Source: Blastopirellula marina DSM 3645 (GTDB lineage Bacteria > Planctomycetota > Planctomycetia > Pirellulales > Pirellulaceae). Taken from it: a stretch of 64,000 nt of DNA. The notes below the pieces were generated by a model. The model saw only the letters and a list, made by a program, of their open reading frames with translations, was not told the DNA's origin and did no database searches. The stretch spans positions 206,266 to 270,265 of the forward strand of contig NZ_CH672377.1 of the NCBI RefSeq assembly GCF_000153105.1, read 5' to 3'. Position numbers and translations under genes: made by a program. Positions 44,060 to 52,512 of the stretch are shown here, piece after piece; position 1 is the stretch's first letter, and each line of letters opens with the position of its first letter.

Positions 44060-45106
44060 ATGACCAGCATCGAACAATACGACTATAGACTACCGAAAGA
44101 ATTGATCGCGCAAGAGCCTTTAGAGAAAAGAGCGGATGCGCGGCTTTTGGTGGTGGATCGCAAATCGGGCCAGATCGAGCATCGCTATATCCGCGATTTG
44201 CCCGAAATTTTGCAGCCTACGGATCATTTGGTGCTGAATAACACCAAAGTCGTCCCTGCACGGCTGGTCGGCCGGCGCACACTGACCGGCGGACGCTGGC
44301 AAGGGCTGTACCTAGAGTCTGACATCAACGGGCATTGGCTCGTCTTGGCCAAAACACGCGGCAAGATCGCCGCCGGCGAGATGGTGACGCTCGAAAACCG
44401 CGAGACCAAAGAGGATATCTCGCTACGACTAGTTGCGAGTCTAGGCGTCGGAATGTGGGCGGTCGAACCCGAATCAAGCGAGTCGACGCTAGAAATTTTG
44501 GAACGAGTCGGACGCGTTCCCCTGCCGCACTACATTCGCGAAGGGGAAATGATGCCGGACGACTGGAAACGGTATCAAACTGTTTTCGCCGAACAGCCCG
44601 GCGCCGTCGCCGCTCCGACCGCAGGTCTTCACTTTTCGACCGAGCTGCTGAAAAAGCTGACCAACAACGATTTGCTGGTCGACTACGTGACGCTGCATGT
44701 CGGCATCGGGACGTTCCGACCTGTTTCGGTCGATCAGCTCGATGAGCATGTCATGCACAAAGAATGGGGCGAAATCCGCGAAGAAGCGGTCGAGCGCATC
44801 CTCGAAACCAAGGCCGCTGGCGGCCGCAACATCGCCGTCGGTACGACCGTAGCGCGGGTGATGGAAACAGCGGCCCGCTCCGGCGAACTACAGCCGTGGC
44901 GCGGTCAAACCGATCTCTTCATTCGTCCCCCGTTCGAGTTCCATGCGGTCGACGCACTGCTGACCAATTTTCACCTCCCCAAATCAACGCTGCTGATCTT
45001 GGTGCGGACCTTTGGGGGAGAAGAGCTAATGCGCGAAGCCTACGCCGAAGCGATTCGCGAAGAGTACCGCTTCTACAGCTACGGCGACGCAATGTTGATC
45101 TTGTAG
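44060..45106 (+). CDS. queA: tRNA ribosyltransferase-isomerase QueA
   Basis: This 348-residue enzyme transfers the ribosyl part of SAM to 7-aminomethyl-7-deazaguanine in tRNA, giving epoxyqueuosine. Diagnostic segments are YDYRLPKELIAQEPLEKR at the start, LNNTKVVPARL, GAVAAPTAGLHFS, LHVGIGTFRPV and FHLPKSTLLILV. Length and motifs are normal. No other queuosine genes are adjacent and no preQ1 riboswitch was seen upstream. Confidence 0.97.
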   Translation: MTSIEQYDYRLPKELIAQEPLEKRADARLLVVDRKSGQIEHRYIRDLPEILQPTDHLVLNNTKVVPARLVGRRTLTGGRWQGLYLESDINGHWLVLAKTRGKIAAGEMVTLENRETKEDISLRLVASLGVGMWAVEPESSESTLEILERVGRVPLPHYIREGEMMPDDWKRYQTVFAEQPGAVAAPTAGLHFSTELLKKLTNNDLLVDYVTLHVGIGTFRPVSVDQLDEHVMHKEWGEIREEAVERILETKAAGGRNIAVGTTVARVMETAARSGELQPWRGQTDLFIRPPFEFHAVDALLTNFHLPKSTLLILVRTFGGEELMREAYAEAIREEYRFYSYGDAMLIL

Positions 45107-45253
45107 CCGCCCTGCTGAATCCACGCGTGCTGAACATCCTTGGGTTTTGCCTGGCCGCAATGGGAACAGTCGCCGGGTCGAAGTCGCGTCTGAAAACGCG
45201 TATACTCTGCTAGCAGTCCGAGACGTCGTTCCACTCAATCGAAAGGAGTCGCC

Positions 45254-45874
45254 ATGAGCATCGCCCAGGTCGAACATATTCTGGTTGTTCCCACCGCCGA
45301 ATTCCGCAATCTGGGCTATTTTCAGGGCTTCTCTCCCGACGCTCCACGCTATCTCAAGCATCTGCTGCAGCCGGCCCTGATCAGCTTCCGTCCGCGTCCC
45401 GAGATGGAAGAAGATCCCAGCTTCAAGCAGTTGATCCCCTACGTCATTTTTGAGTACGTCGACGCCGATGGCGAAGCATGGGTCTTTCAGTACGTCCGCG
45501 GCAAAGGGCAAGGCGAAAGCCGTTTGCATAGCAAACGGAGCGTCGGAGTCGGCGGGCACATCTCGAGCGAAGACGCCGCCGAGCATCTCTCGGGCAATCC
45601 GTACGAAGAAGGGATGCGCCGCGAACTGGACGAAGAAGTCGAGATCGGCTGCGAGTACGAGATCGAATGCGTCGGCCTGATCAACGACGACCAAAACCCA
45701 GTCGGCCAGGTTCACCTGGGCGTCGTCCATCGCTGCCGCGTCGTGCAGCCGGCGGTTCGCCCCCGCGAAAGCGAAATCATCGAAGCCGGTTTCGTTCCGG
45801 TTTCGCAGCTGCTGGAAGAGCTCGATCGCTGCGAAACCTGGTCGAGCATTTGCCTCCAGGCGCTCTACGGTTAG
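45254..45874 (+). CDS. Nudix-like phosphoesterase family protein
   Basis: This 206-residue protein has a Nudix-type core. GVGGHIS opens the box and EEGMRRELDEEVEIG carries the RE-x2-EE metal-binding segment. About ten residues (SEDAAEHLSGN) are inserted between the two halves compared with the classic 23-residue box. This form is usually annotated as a phosphoesterase. The substrate is unknown. GAAAGGAG precedes the ATG. It is followed by the cysteine desulfurase gene. Confidence 0.78.
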   Translation: MSIAQVEHILVVPTAEFRNLGYFQGFSPDAPRYLKHLLQPALISFRPRPEMEEDPSFKQLIPYVIFEYVDADGEAWVFQYVRGKGQGESRLHSKRSVGVGGHISSEDAAEHLSGNPYEEGMRRELDEEVEIGCEYEIECVGLINDDQNPVGQVHLGVVHRCRVVQPAVRPRESEIIEAGFVPVSQLLEELDRCETWSSICLQALYG

Positions 45875-45898
45875 CATAAAGCGGATGACCTGTCCGCT

Positions 45899-47107
45899 TT
45901 GCTGGCGAATCCTACTTTGACCGCTCGACCGATCTATCTCGACAATCACGCTACGACGCGCGTCGACCCGCGCGTTCTCGCGGCGATGACCCCGTACTTT
46001 CTCGAAGAATACGGCAACGCCGGCAGCGTGGGACATTTGTTTGGTGAAGCGGCCCGCGACGCAGTCGAGCAGGCGCGCACTTCGATCGCCACCGCGGTCG
46101 GCGCCGAAGCGAACGAAATCGTCTTCACCAGCGGCGCAACCGAAAGCAACAATCTGGCGATTCGCGGCGTCTTGCAACAACGTCGCCGCCGCGGCGACCA
46201 TGTCGTCAGCGTAACGACCGAACACAAAGCGGTGCTCGATCCGTTGGCCAAATGGGCGCGCAAGGGATTCGACGTCACACTCCTCTCGCCGCAGCAGCAA
46301 GGCGCCGATCACGCCGGCCAGATCGACCCGCAGCAAGTCGCCGATGCGCTGCGCGACGACACCGCGCTCGTCACCATCATGGCCGCCAACAACGAGATCG
46401 GCGTCCTCCAGCCCCTCGCCGAGATCGGCCGCATCTGCCGCGAGCGCGGCGTCCCGTTTCACTGTGACGCGACTCAGTCGGTCGGAAAGATCCCGCTCGA
46501 CTTCGACGCGCTCGGCGTCGACTTGGCCAGCTTCACCGCCCACAAGTTCTATGGCCCCAAAGGCTGTGGAGCGCTTTACGTACGCCGGAGCGGAAAACGA
46601 ATCCGACTAGAACCGCAAATCGACGGCGGGGGCCAAGAACGCGGAGTTCGCAGCGGAACGCTAAATGTCCCCGGCATCATCGGCATGACCAGCGCCTTGC
46701 AACTTTGTTTGGCCGAAATCACGACCGAAATTCCCCGGCAAGCGGCGCTCCGCGATCAACTGCTGGTCGGGCTGCAAACGGCGATCGAGGGGGTGACCCT
46801 CAACGGCCCGCTCTGCACGCCGCCGCTGCGACTTGCCGGCAATTTGAACGTTTCGCTGGCCGGCGTCGACGGCGAAGCGCTGATGATGAACGTCCGCGAG
46901 ATCGCCGTATCTTCTGGCAGCGCCTGCACTTCGGCCAATCCAGAACCAAGCCATGTGCTGCAGGCGATCGGCCTGTCCGAGGACGCAACGCGGAGCAGTT
47001 TGCGATTTGGTCTTGGCCGATTTAACACCGCTGACGATATTGAGTTTGCCGTGACCCACGTTGCGGCGGCAGTGACGCGGCTGCGGAAAATGGTCAAACC
47101 GACCTGA
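45899..47107 (+). CDS. iscS: Cysteine desulfurase (IscS/NifS family)
   Basis: This enzyme of about 402 residues takes sulfur from cysteine for Fe-S clusters and thiolated cofactors. PIYLDNHATTRVDPRVLAAM is the typical N-terminus. The PLP Lys lies in SFTAHKFYGPKGCG and the persulfide Cys in SSGSACTSANPEPSHVL. TTEHKAVLDP and the ATQSVGKIPLD segment are also conserved. No good ATG start exists: TTG at 45899 or at 45917 are candidates. It lies 133 bases before the A-type carrier gene, so sulfur donor and cluster carrier are linked. Confidence 0.93.
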   Translation: MLANPTLTARPIYLDNHATTRVDPRVLAAMTPYFLEEYGNAGSVGHLFGEAARDAVEQARTSIATAVGAEANEIVFTSGATESNNLAIRGVLQQRRRRGDHVVSVTTEHKAVLDPLAKWARKGFDVTLLSPQQQGADHAGQIDPQQVADALRDDTALVTIMAANNEIGVLQPLAEIGRICRERGVPFHCDATQSVGKIPLDFDALGVDLASFTAHKFYGPKGCGALYVRRSGKRIRLEPQIDGGGQERGVRSGTLNVPGIIGMTSALQLCLAEITTEIPRQAALRDQLLVGLQTAIEGVTLNGPLCTPPLRLAGNLNVSLAGVDGEALMMNVREIAVSSGSACTSANPEPSHVLQAIGLSEDATRSSLRFGLGRFNTADDIEFAVTHVAAAVTRLRKMVKPT

Positions 47108-47240
47108 TTTGCCGTAAAACAGGCCGGATCAGGCAGCGAATACGGGCGCCGGACTTTCTTTTTGGCGGCGTTTCGTATAATTTAGACATCACAATATGTG
47201 AAAAGTTATTTCCCCAAAACAGTTTGAGGAGCAGATATCG

Positions 47241-47573
47241 ATGGCGGTTGAAATTACCGAAAATGCGGCCAACGAAGTCAAACGCATCATCACCGATCAA
47301 AAGCATGATCCGGGCACTATGCTCCGTTTGGGCATCGCCGGAGGCGGCTGCAGCGGATTCTCGTACAGCATTACGCTGTCGCAAGAATTCGATGATGAAA
47401 AAGACAACAAGTACGACTTCCACGGTCTCCCGGTCGTCGTCGACAAGAAGAGCCTCCTGTATTTGGACGGCACCACCGTCGACTTCTACACCGGCGTCGA
47501 TCGCCATGGGTTCACGTTCAACAACCCGAACGCGGTCAAAACCTGCGGTTGCGGCAGCTCGTTCCAAGCGTAG
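47241..47573 (+). CDS. A-type Fe-S cluster carrier (IscA/ErpA)
   Basis: This 110-residue protein carries Fe-S clusters to target enzymes. The three cluster Cys are present, one in GIAGGGCSGFSY and two in CGCGSSFQA at the C-terminus. TFNNPNAVKTCGCGSSF is diagnostic. GGAG lies 9-12 bases before the ATG. A terminator follows directly. Whether it acts as IscA, ErpA or SufA cannot be decided from sequence. Confidence 0.95.
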   Translation: MAVEITENAANEVKRIITDQKHDPGTMLRLGIAGGGCSGFSYSITLSQEFDDEKDNKYDFHGLPVVVDKKSLLYLDGTTVDFYTGVDRHGFTFNNPNAVKTCGCGSSFQA

Positions 47574-47601
47574 TTTGCTCGCTTCAAGCCAAATCAAGAG
47601 A

Positions 47602-47629
47602 AGCCGTGACGCTCGTCGCGGCTTTTTTT
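47602..47629 (+). terminator. Intrinsic terminator after the Fe-S carrier gene
   Basis: The stem AGCCGTGACG / CGTCGCGGCT with a short loop is followed by a run of eight T. Confidence 0.88.
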
Positions 47630-47683
47630 TGTGCGCTGCGGTATAAATGGAACAGAGTCGAAAACCTCCAACGAAATTGCCCC

Positions 47684-48046
47684 ATGACCACCACGCAAAC
47701 CGACGAATCGAAATCGGCCATCGCCTGGTACGAATTGTCCCTGCTTCTTTTGCTGGTCTGTGGCAGTCTATTAACGCTGGGATGCGCCGCCCAAAGCAAT
47801 GACGACCCGCTAACCACGGACGAGCAGACCGAGCGCGCAGAATCCAAATTGGACATCGCCGCCATCGCTTTGGAGGAAGTAGAGCGACGCACCGGCATTC
47901 CCCGAGCTCAGCTAATCACGGATGTCGAACGGGAAGACTATGGCTGGTCGGTGTTGATCATCCCCAAACAGGATACTCCCGGCGGATTTTGCACCGTCAC
48001 GATCGATCAAAATGGCGCGGTGACCGGATTCTATGGGGGCGCGTGA
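47684..48046 (+). CDS. Small lipoprotein, unknown function
   Basis: This 120-residue protein starts at the ATG at 47684, after the terminator; the frame is open further upstream only by chance. A hydrophobic signal (YELSLLLLLVCGSLLTLGC) ends in the lipobox LTLGCAA. The mature part has a helix (AIALEEVERRTGIPRAQL) and a strand pair (YGWSVLIIPKQ...FCTVTIDQNGAVTGFYGG). This pattern resembles PepSY/gas-vesicle-protein-O-like alpha-beta domains. No function can be named. Confidence 0.72.
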   Translation: MTTTQTDESKSAIAWYELSLLLLLVCGSLLTLGCAAQSNDDPLTTDEQTERAESKLDIAAIALEEVERRTGIPRAQLITDVEREDYGWSVLIIPKQDTPGGFCTVTIDQNGAVTGFYGGA

Positions 48047-48128
48047 CTCGCACTATAAAAATCGAGCGGCGTCTCTCTAGTCCCGCAACTTGGCCCGCAC
48101 ATCCATCCGCACAAACCCCAACAGATTT

Positions 48129-49106
48129 TTACCACTTCCACCCATTTAACTCATTCGCATTCACAACATTCGCCGCCGGCCACCGAGCCTCATACAAATC
48201 CAGAATGTTCTGGGCCGCCATCGTCGACATGTCCAACAGCGATTGCTCATCCAGTCCGGCCATGTGGGCGGTGAAGTAGATGTTGTCGACATCAAGCAGC
48301 GGGTTCTCTTTGTCGATCGGTTCTTGTTCAAACACGTCGAGCGCCGCGCCCCGCAGTTTGCCCCCCTTCATCGCGGCGGCGAGTTCCGGTTCGTTGACCA
48401 ATCCGCCGCGCGATGTGTTGATCAGCAGCGCGTCGTCTTTCATCAGCGCCAGCGACTGTGCGTTGATGATTCGCTCGGTCTCCGGCGTGCAGGGAGCGTG
48501 CAGGCTCACCACATCGCTGCGGCGCCAAATTTCGTCGAGCGCCACCCGTTCGACTTCACTTGGCCCGCCCGCCGGTGCGATCGGATCGTAGGCGATGACC
48601 TGCATGCCGAGCAAAACCGCAGCCTTCGCGACCTCTTTCCCAATCACGCCGTAGCCGATGATTCCTAGCGTCTTGCCGTAGGCTCGGGGACCGGCGGTGC
48701 GATCCCAGTCGCCAGCGCGGACCTGCTTGTTTTGCGAGATCACGTTGCGATAGATCGCCAAGATCATGCCGATCGTATGTTCGACAACCGATTGGTGCAG
48801 CGTGCCCGGCGTGCGGCAGACGGCAATGTTTTGCTCGGTCGCGGCGGGAACGTTGACCGAGTCATAACCGACGCCGACACGCGAAACGACACGCACTTGC
48901 GTCCGGCTTAGCACTTCGGCCGTGTAAGGCTCGGTGCTGCAGATCACTCCTGCGGCTCCATCCAGTGCTGCGACCAAATGGTCCGGTTCCCACAGCGACT
49001 TTGACAAGTCGGCGAAGCGGACCTCAAATCCAGCCGCTGTCAGCAACTCGTAATAGGGCCAACTGGTCGCTAAAAAATGAGACGCGGTCACGACGATCGT
49101 AGGCAT
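48129..49106 (-). CDS. D-2-hydroxyacid dehydrogenase (SerA-like)
   Basis: This 325-residue NAD-dependent dehydrogenase has SRVGVGYDSVNVPAA and the Rossmann motif GIIGYGVIGKEVA. The catalytic Arg lies in INTSRGGLVNE, the Glu in FEQEPI and the His in FTAHMAGLDEQS. It resembles 3-phosphoglycerate dehydrogenase without the C-terminal ACT domain. It may therefore act on another 2-hydroxyacid, or be the short SerA form. It is transcribed alone, divergent from cobL. Confidence 0.88.
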   Translation of the reverse strand: MPTIVVTASHFLATSWPYYELLTAAGFEVRFADLSKSLWEPDHLVAALDGAAGVICSTEPYTAEVLSRTQVRVVSRVGVGYDSVNVPAATEQNIAVCRTPGTLHQSVVEHTIGMILAIYRNVISQNKQVRAGDWDRTAGPRAYGKTLGIIGYGVIGKEVAKAAVLLGMQVIAYDPIAPAGGPSEVERVALDEIWRRSDVVSLHAPCTPETERIINAQSLALMKDDALLINTSRGGLVNEPELAAAMKGGKLRGAALDVFEQEPIDKENPLLDVDNIYFTAHMAGLDEQSLLDMSTMAAQNILDLYEARWPAANVVNANELNGWKW

Positions 49107-49278
49107 AACGGGCAGGCTCGGGGGACGAGGAGATGCATGGAAGGAGAAAATGTCAGCAAAACTCAGGTTCTAACGCCAAAGGTTCCCCCGATCAATCCTT
49201 TGCGCCAGCTTTCCGCATCGCGGCGGATCTCTTAAAATCGGAGGATTCTATTGCATCCCCAAGCGACGTGAGGGCGGC

Positions 49279-50532
49279 GTGAACTCAGCGGCCAAGATTC
49301 ATATTATCGGCATCGGCGACGATGGTTTTGACGGACTCACCGCTCAGGCGACCCAGCGCATCGGCGCGGCCGACCTGATCATTGGCAATCCCCAAGCACT
49401 GACCTACGTCGATTCGGTACAGGCCGAAAAACTGCCGGTCGGCGCCGACTTAAACGCAATCGTCGAGCGGGTCAAAGCCTCTTCCGGCAAGAATATTGTC
49501 GTGTTGACCAGCGGCGATCCGTTGTTCTACGGCGTCGCTCGCTACTTGTGCGACGTGATCGGCAAAGAACATTTTGAAGTCCTGCCGCACGTCAGCAGCA
49601 TGCAGTTGGCCTTTGCGCGGGTGAAAGAAAGCTGGGACGAAGCGTACTTGGCCAACTTGGCGACGCAGTCGCTAGAACGGGTCGTGCAAAATGCTCGGCT
49701 TGCAGAGAAGGTTGGGCTGTTCACCACCGACGAGCACACGCCGGCCGCGGTGGCGAAAGCGCTGCTCGCGCTCAAGCTCGATTATTTCTCGGCCTATGTC
49801 TGCGAAAACCTGGGATCCCCCAACGAACGGGTCACCCAAGGCGAACTGGCCGAAATCGCCGAGCAGCAATTTGGCCTGCTGAACGTCATGATCCTGGTTC
49901 GCAAGCCCGGCGTCCCTGATCGACCGATCGCACTGGTCGGCAAGCGACTCTTCGGCAACCCAGACGAAGTCTTCCTGCAATCCAAGCCAAAGCGAGGCCT
50001 GCTCACTTCGGCCGAGACGCGCTCGATCGCACTTTCGCAATTGGATCTCGGGCCGACCAGCATTGTTTGGGATGTCGGCGCCGGCAGCGGATCGGTTTCG
50101 ATTGAAGCGGCGATGATCGCCGCCGAAGGCGCGGTATACGCGATCGAAATGGATCCAGAAGATCACGGCCTGATCAAGTCGAACGCCGACACGTTTGGGG
50201 TCACTAATCTGACGCCGATCTTGGGTAAAGCGCCGGAAGCGTGGGAAGATATCCCCGATCCTGACTGCATCTTCATCGGCGGCGCGGGTCGCCATGTTCG
50301 CGGCATCATCGAACCGGCCTTTGCGCGTCTGAAACCCGGCGGGCGGATCGTGCTGAACATCGGCAGCATCGAGAACCTGCACGAAGTGCATGAGCTGCTG
50401 CAACGCTTGGCCGGCGAAGCCCGCGCGACGATGATCAATATTGCTCACAGCACCTACCAGTTGGAACGTCATCGGTTCGAGTCGCTCAATCCGACCTTCC
50501 TGATCACCGCGATCAAACCGGTGAAGTCGTAA
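49279..50532 (+). CDS. cobL: Precorrin-6Y C5,15-methyltransferase (CobL / CbiET fusion)
   Basis: This 417-residue fusion acts in the cobalamin corrin ring pathway. The N-terminal half is a CbiE-type tetrapyrrole methylase (IHIIGIGDDGFDGLTAQA, LTSGDPLFYG). The C-terminal half is a CbiT-type SAM methyltransferase that also decarboxylates (WDVGAGSGSVSIEAA, IFIGGAGRHVRGI). GTG start. No other cob gene and no cobalamin riboswitch were seen nearby, so the pathway genes are scattered. A PIG-L deacetylase gene follows 55 bases later. Confidence 0.93.
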   Translation: MNSAAKIHIIGIGDDGFDGLTAQATQRIGAADLIIGNPQALTYVDSVQAEKLPVGADLNAIVERVKASSGKNIVVLTSGDPLFYGVARYLCDVIGKEHFEVLPHVSSMQLAFARVKESWDEAYLANLATQSLERVVQNARLAEKVGLFTTDEHTPAAVAKALLALKLDYFSAYVCENLGSPNERVTQGELAEIAEQQFGLLNVMILVRKPGVPDRPIALVGKRLFGNPDEVFLQSKPKRGLLTSAETRSIALSQLDLGPTSIVWDVGAGSGSVSIEAAMIAAEGAVYAIEMDPEDHGLIKSNADTFGVTNLTPILGKAPEAWEDIPDPDCIFIGGAGRHVRGIIEPAFARLKPGGRIVLNIGSIENLHEVHELLQRLAGEARATMINIAHSTYQLERHRFESLNPTFLITAIKPVKS

Positions 50533-50587
50533 CAACCGACTTCGCCCCTTCGACGCCCGTTGAATTGACTTCAGGAGCCGCAACCGC

Positions 50588-51325
50588 GTGACCAACCTTG
50601 ACGACTATCCGCAGCTAGACGTGATCGCCGTCGGCGCTCATCCCGATGATGTCGAGATCGCCTGCGGGGGAACGCTGGCCAAGTTATGCCAACAAGGTTA
50701 CAAAGTCGGCATTATCGACCTGACCGATGGCGAGCCGACTCCCCGTTCGCCGGGTCCAGAGGTTCGTCTGGCCGAAGCGCAAGCCGCCGCCAACGTGCTG
50801 GGCGTCGACGTGCGGGTCACGCTGGAGCTGCCCAATCGCCGCTTGTTCGATTGCTTTGAATCGCGCGTCGCGCTGGCGAAAGAGTTCCGTAAGTATCGCC
50901 CCCATGTCGTGCTTGGATTTGGCGGCAAGACGCCGCTCGCTTCGCCCGACCATTGGCAAGCGATGCAGATCACCGACGCGGCGACGTTTTACTCGCGTCT
51001 GACCAAGTGGGACGACCACTTCGACGGCCTGCCGGTCCATACGATCGCCAAGCAGCTTTACTACCGGCTGGTCTTCGAGCCGATGGAACATCCCGAAGCG
51101 CCCGGCTCGTTTGTCGTCGACATCAGCGACACGCTCGAGACCAAAATCTCCAGCGTCCGCTGCTACGCAACGCAGTTTCCGCCCGAGAAAGACTACGTCT
51201 TCGACCGCGTCCGCGGCGCGGCGTCCTTCATCGGCTCGCAAGCCGGGTTTGTCAGCGGCGAGTTGTTTCACACGACGCGGATGATTGGGACCAAGGACAT
51301 GGTGAAGTTCCTGTTTCCAGAGTAG
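50588..51325 (+). CDS. PIG-L (LmbE) family deacetylase
   Basis: This 245-residue zinc deacetylase carries the metal motif [13 protein letters not shown] (H-x-x-D-D) and the later [14 protein letters not shown] with the third zinc His. It most resembles the bacillithiol BshB1 group of N-acetylglucosaminyl-malate deacetylases, including the [11 protein letters not shown] segment. Without bshA or bshC nearby, its sugar substrate remains open. GTG start with AGGAG upstream. Confidence 0.88.
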   Translation: MTNLDDYPQLDVIAVGAHPDDVEIACGGTLAKLCQQGYKVGIIDLTDGEPTPRSPGPEVRLAEAQAAANVLGVDVRVTLELPNRRLFDCFESRVALAKEFRKYRPHVVLGFGGKTPLASPDHWQAMQITDAATFYSRLTKWDDHFDGLPVHTIAKQLYYRLVFEPMEHPEAPGSFVVDISDTLETKISSVRCYATQFPPEKDYVFDRVRGAASFIGSQAGFVSGELFHTTRMIGTKDMVKFLFPE

Positions 51326-51407
51326 TTGGACGTCGGGTCGACTGTGCGGGCCAGGCCACGCAATGAAAATCGTGCGAGCCTCGAACAGCTGGTCTGCGAA
51401 GCGGCCC

Positions 51408-52268
51408 CTACAAGTTGGAGATCGCCGCCGGCTGGACTTCTTCCGCAGGCGCCGTCGGCATCGCCTGCTTGCTGACGATCACGTCGGACGCAAAGACGCA
51501 GCGATCAGGTTTGGCGCCGGCGACGGTGTAGAGATGCCCTTTGGCGGTCAGTTCGTCGCCGAGCGAGGTGAACCCCAACTCTTTCGTCATCAGATGTGCG
51601 ATCGCGTCGCTGGTGAGGGTGAAGGTTAACTTGCGGAGCGATCCGTTGAGCGTGGTCACGACCAAGGTCTTCCCGTGCAAGCTCTTCACCACCGCGGTGA
51701 TGTTTTGGCGATGGCCTGGCTCCACTTCCGGCGGCGCAAAATCGCCGGGAGCGCTCATCACGTCGATCGCATCAAGCGGCTCGGCGCCATGCCCATGGGA
51801 GTCGACCTGGCCGAGAAAGCGAACCAACATGCCGGACTTCAACCAAGCGGCCGGCACATCGCCGGTCACGTCGACGCGTGAAACGCCGGCCGGATGCGTC
51901 ACAATCATGTCAATCTTGCCGTCGGCCTGTTGCAGCAGCACGCTGCTCTTGCCGACTTGAACCACGCGACCGCTGACCGATACCTCAGGCAACGTGTCGA
52001 TGTTCAGCTTGTTCTTCTCGACCGGAACGGTGACCGACTTGTTGGTCCCCAGACATGCGCCCAAGTTGTGGAGGTTTTCATACTTCAACTCCATCTTGGC
52101 CGAGCGATAGAAGACCGGCCAATGCAACGTTCCATCGGCCGCGACCGGCGGAGTGTCATCCATTGGTTTGGCGTAGGGGTTGTAAGGCCCAAGTTGCGCA
52201 AAAACCGGTCGGGGAAGACTACAAAAACAGGCCGCTGCGCACAGCAGCGCAAGACAGGAACGAAGCAT
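51408..52268 (-). CDS. Exported protein, unknown function
   Basis: This 286-residue protein has a signal peptide (MLRSCLALLCAAACFCSL...VFAQ). The mature protein is strand-rich, with two OB/SH3-like segments (VSGRVVQVGKSSVLLQQADG and ITAVVKSLHGKTLVVTTLNG). I recognise no family. The ATG at 52268 is chosen over one 81 bases upstream, which would bury the signal peptide. It is divergent from the isochorismatase-ThuA gene. Confidence 0.75.
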   Translation of the reverse strand: MLRSCLALLCAAACFCSLPRPVFAQLGPYNPYAKPMDDTPPVAADGTLHWPVFYRSAKMELKYENLHNLGACLGTNKSVTVPVEKNKLNIDTLPEVSVSGRVVQVGKSSVLLQQADGKIDMIVTHPAGVSRVDVTGDVPAAWLKSGMLVRFLGQVDSHGHGAEPLDAIDVMSAPGDFAPPEVEPGHRQNITAVVKSLHGKTLVVTTLNGSLRKLTFTLTSDAIAHLMTKELGFTSLGDELTAKGHLYTVAGAKPDRCVFASDVIVSKQAMPTAPAEEVQPAAISNL

Positions 52269-52512
52269 GATGGGGTGGCGCCTGGGGGGGGGCTGGATGC
52301 AATTCTCGGTGGGCAAGTGCAACGACAAATCCCAGTAAACACCACGCACGGTTACACGTAAATAAACGTGAATGTCTTTTAATCTTGCGCCGTTTCGCCG
52401 TGGTACAAATCAAAGCTATCGCCCGATACCACGAAATATTTCCCCTCGGCCTCGACTTCGGCTACATTGGATCGGGTCCCGCCTCCCCCCTCTCCCGCTT
52501 TGGATACAACGT

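Noticed and set aside
45026..46543. 505-codon open frame on the minus strand
   Set aside because: It spans the antisense of three well-supported genes (queA, Nudix-like, iscS) and shows only acidic and basic low-complexity sequence.
49107..49278. Possible cobalamin riboswitch before cobL
   Set aside because: The B12-box consensus and the characteristic stems were not found.
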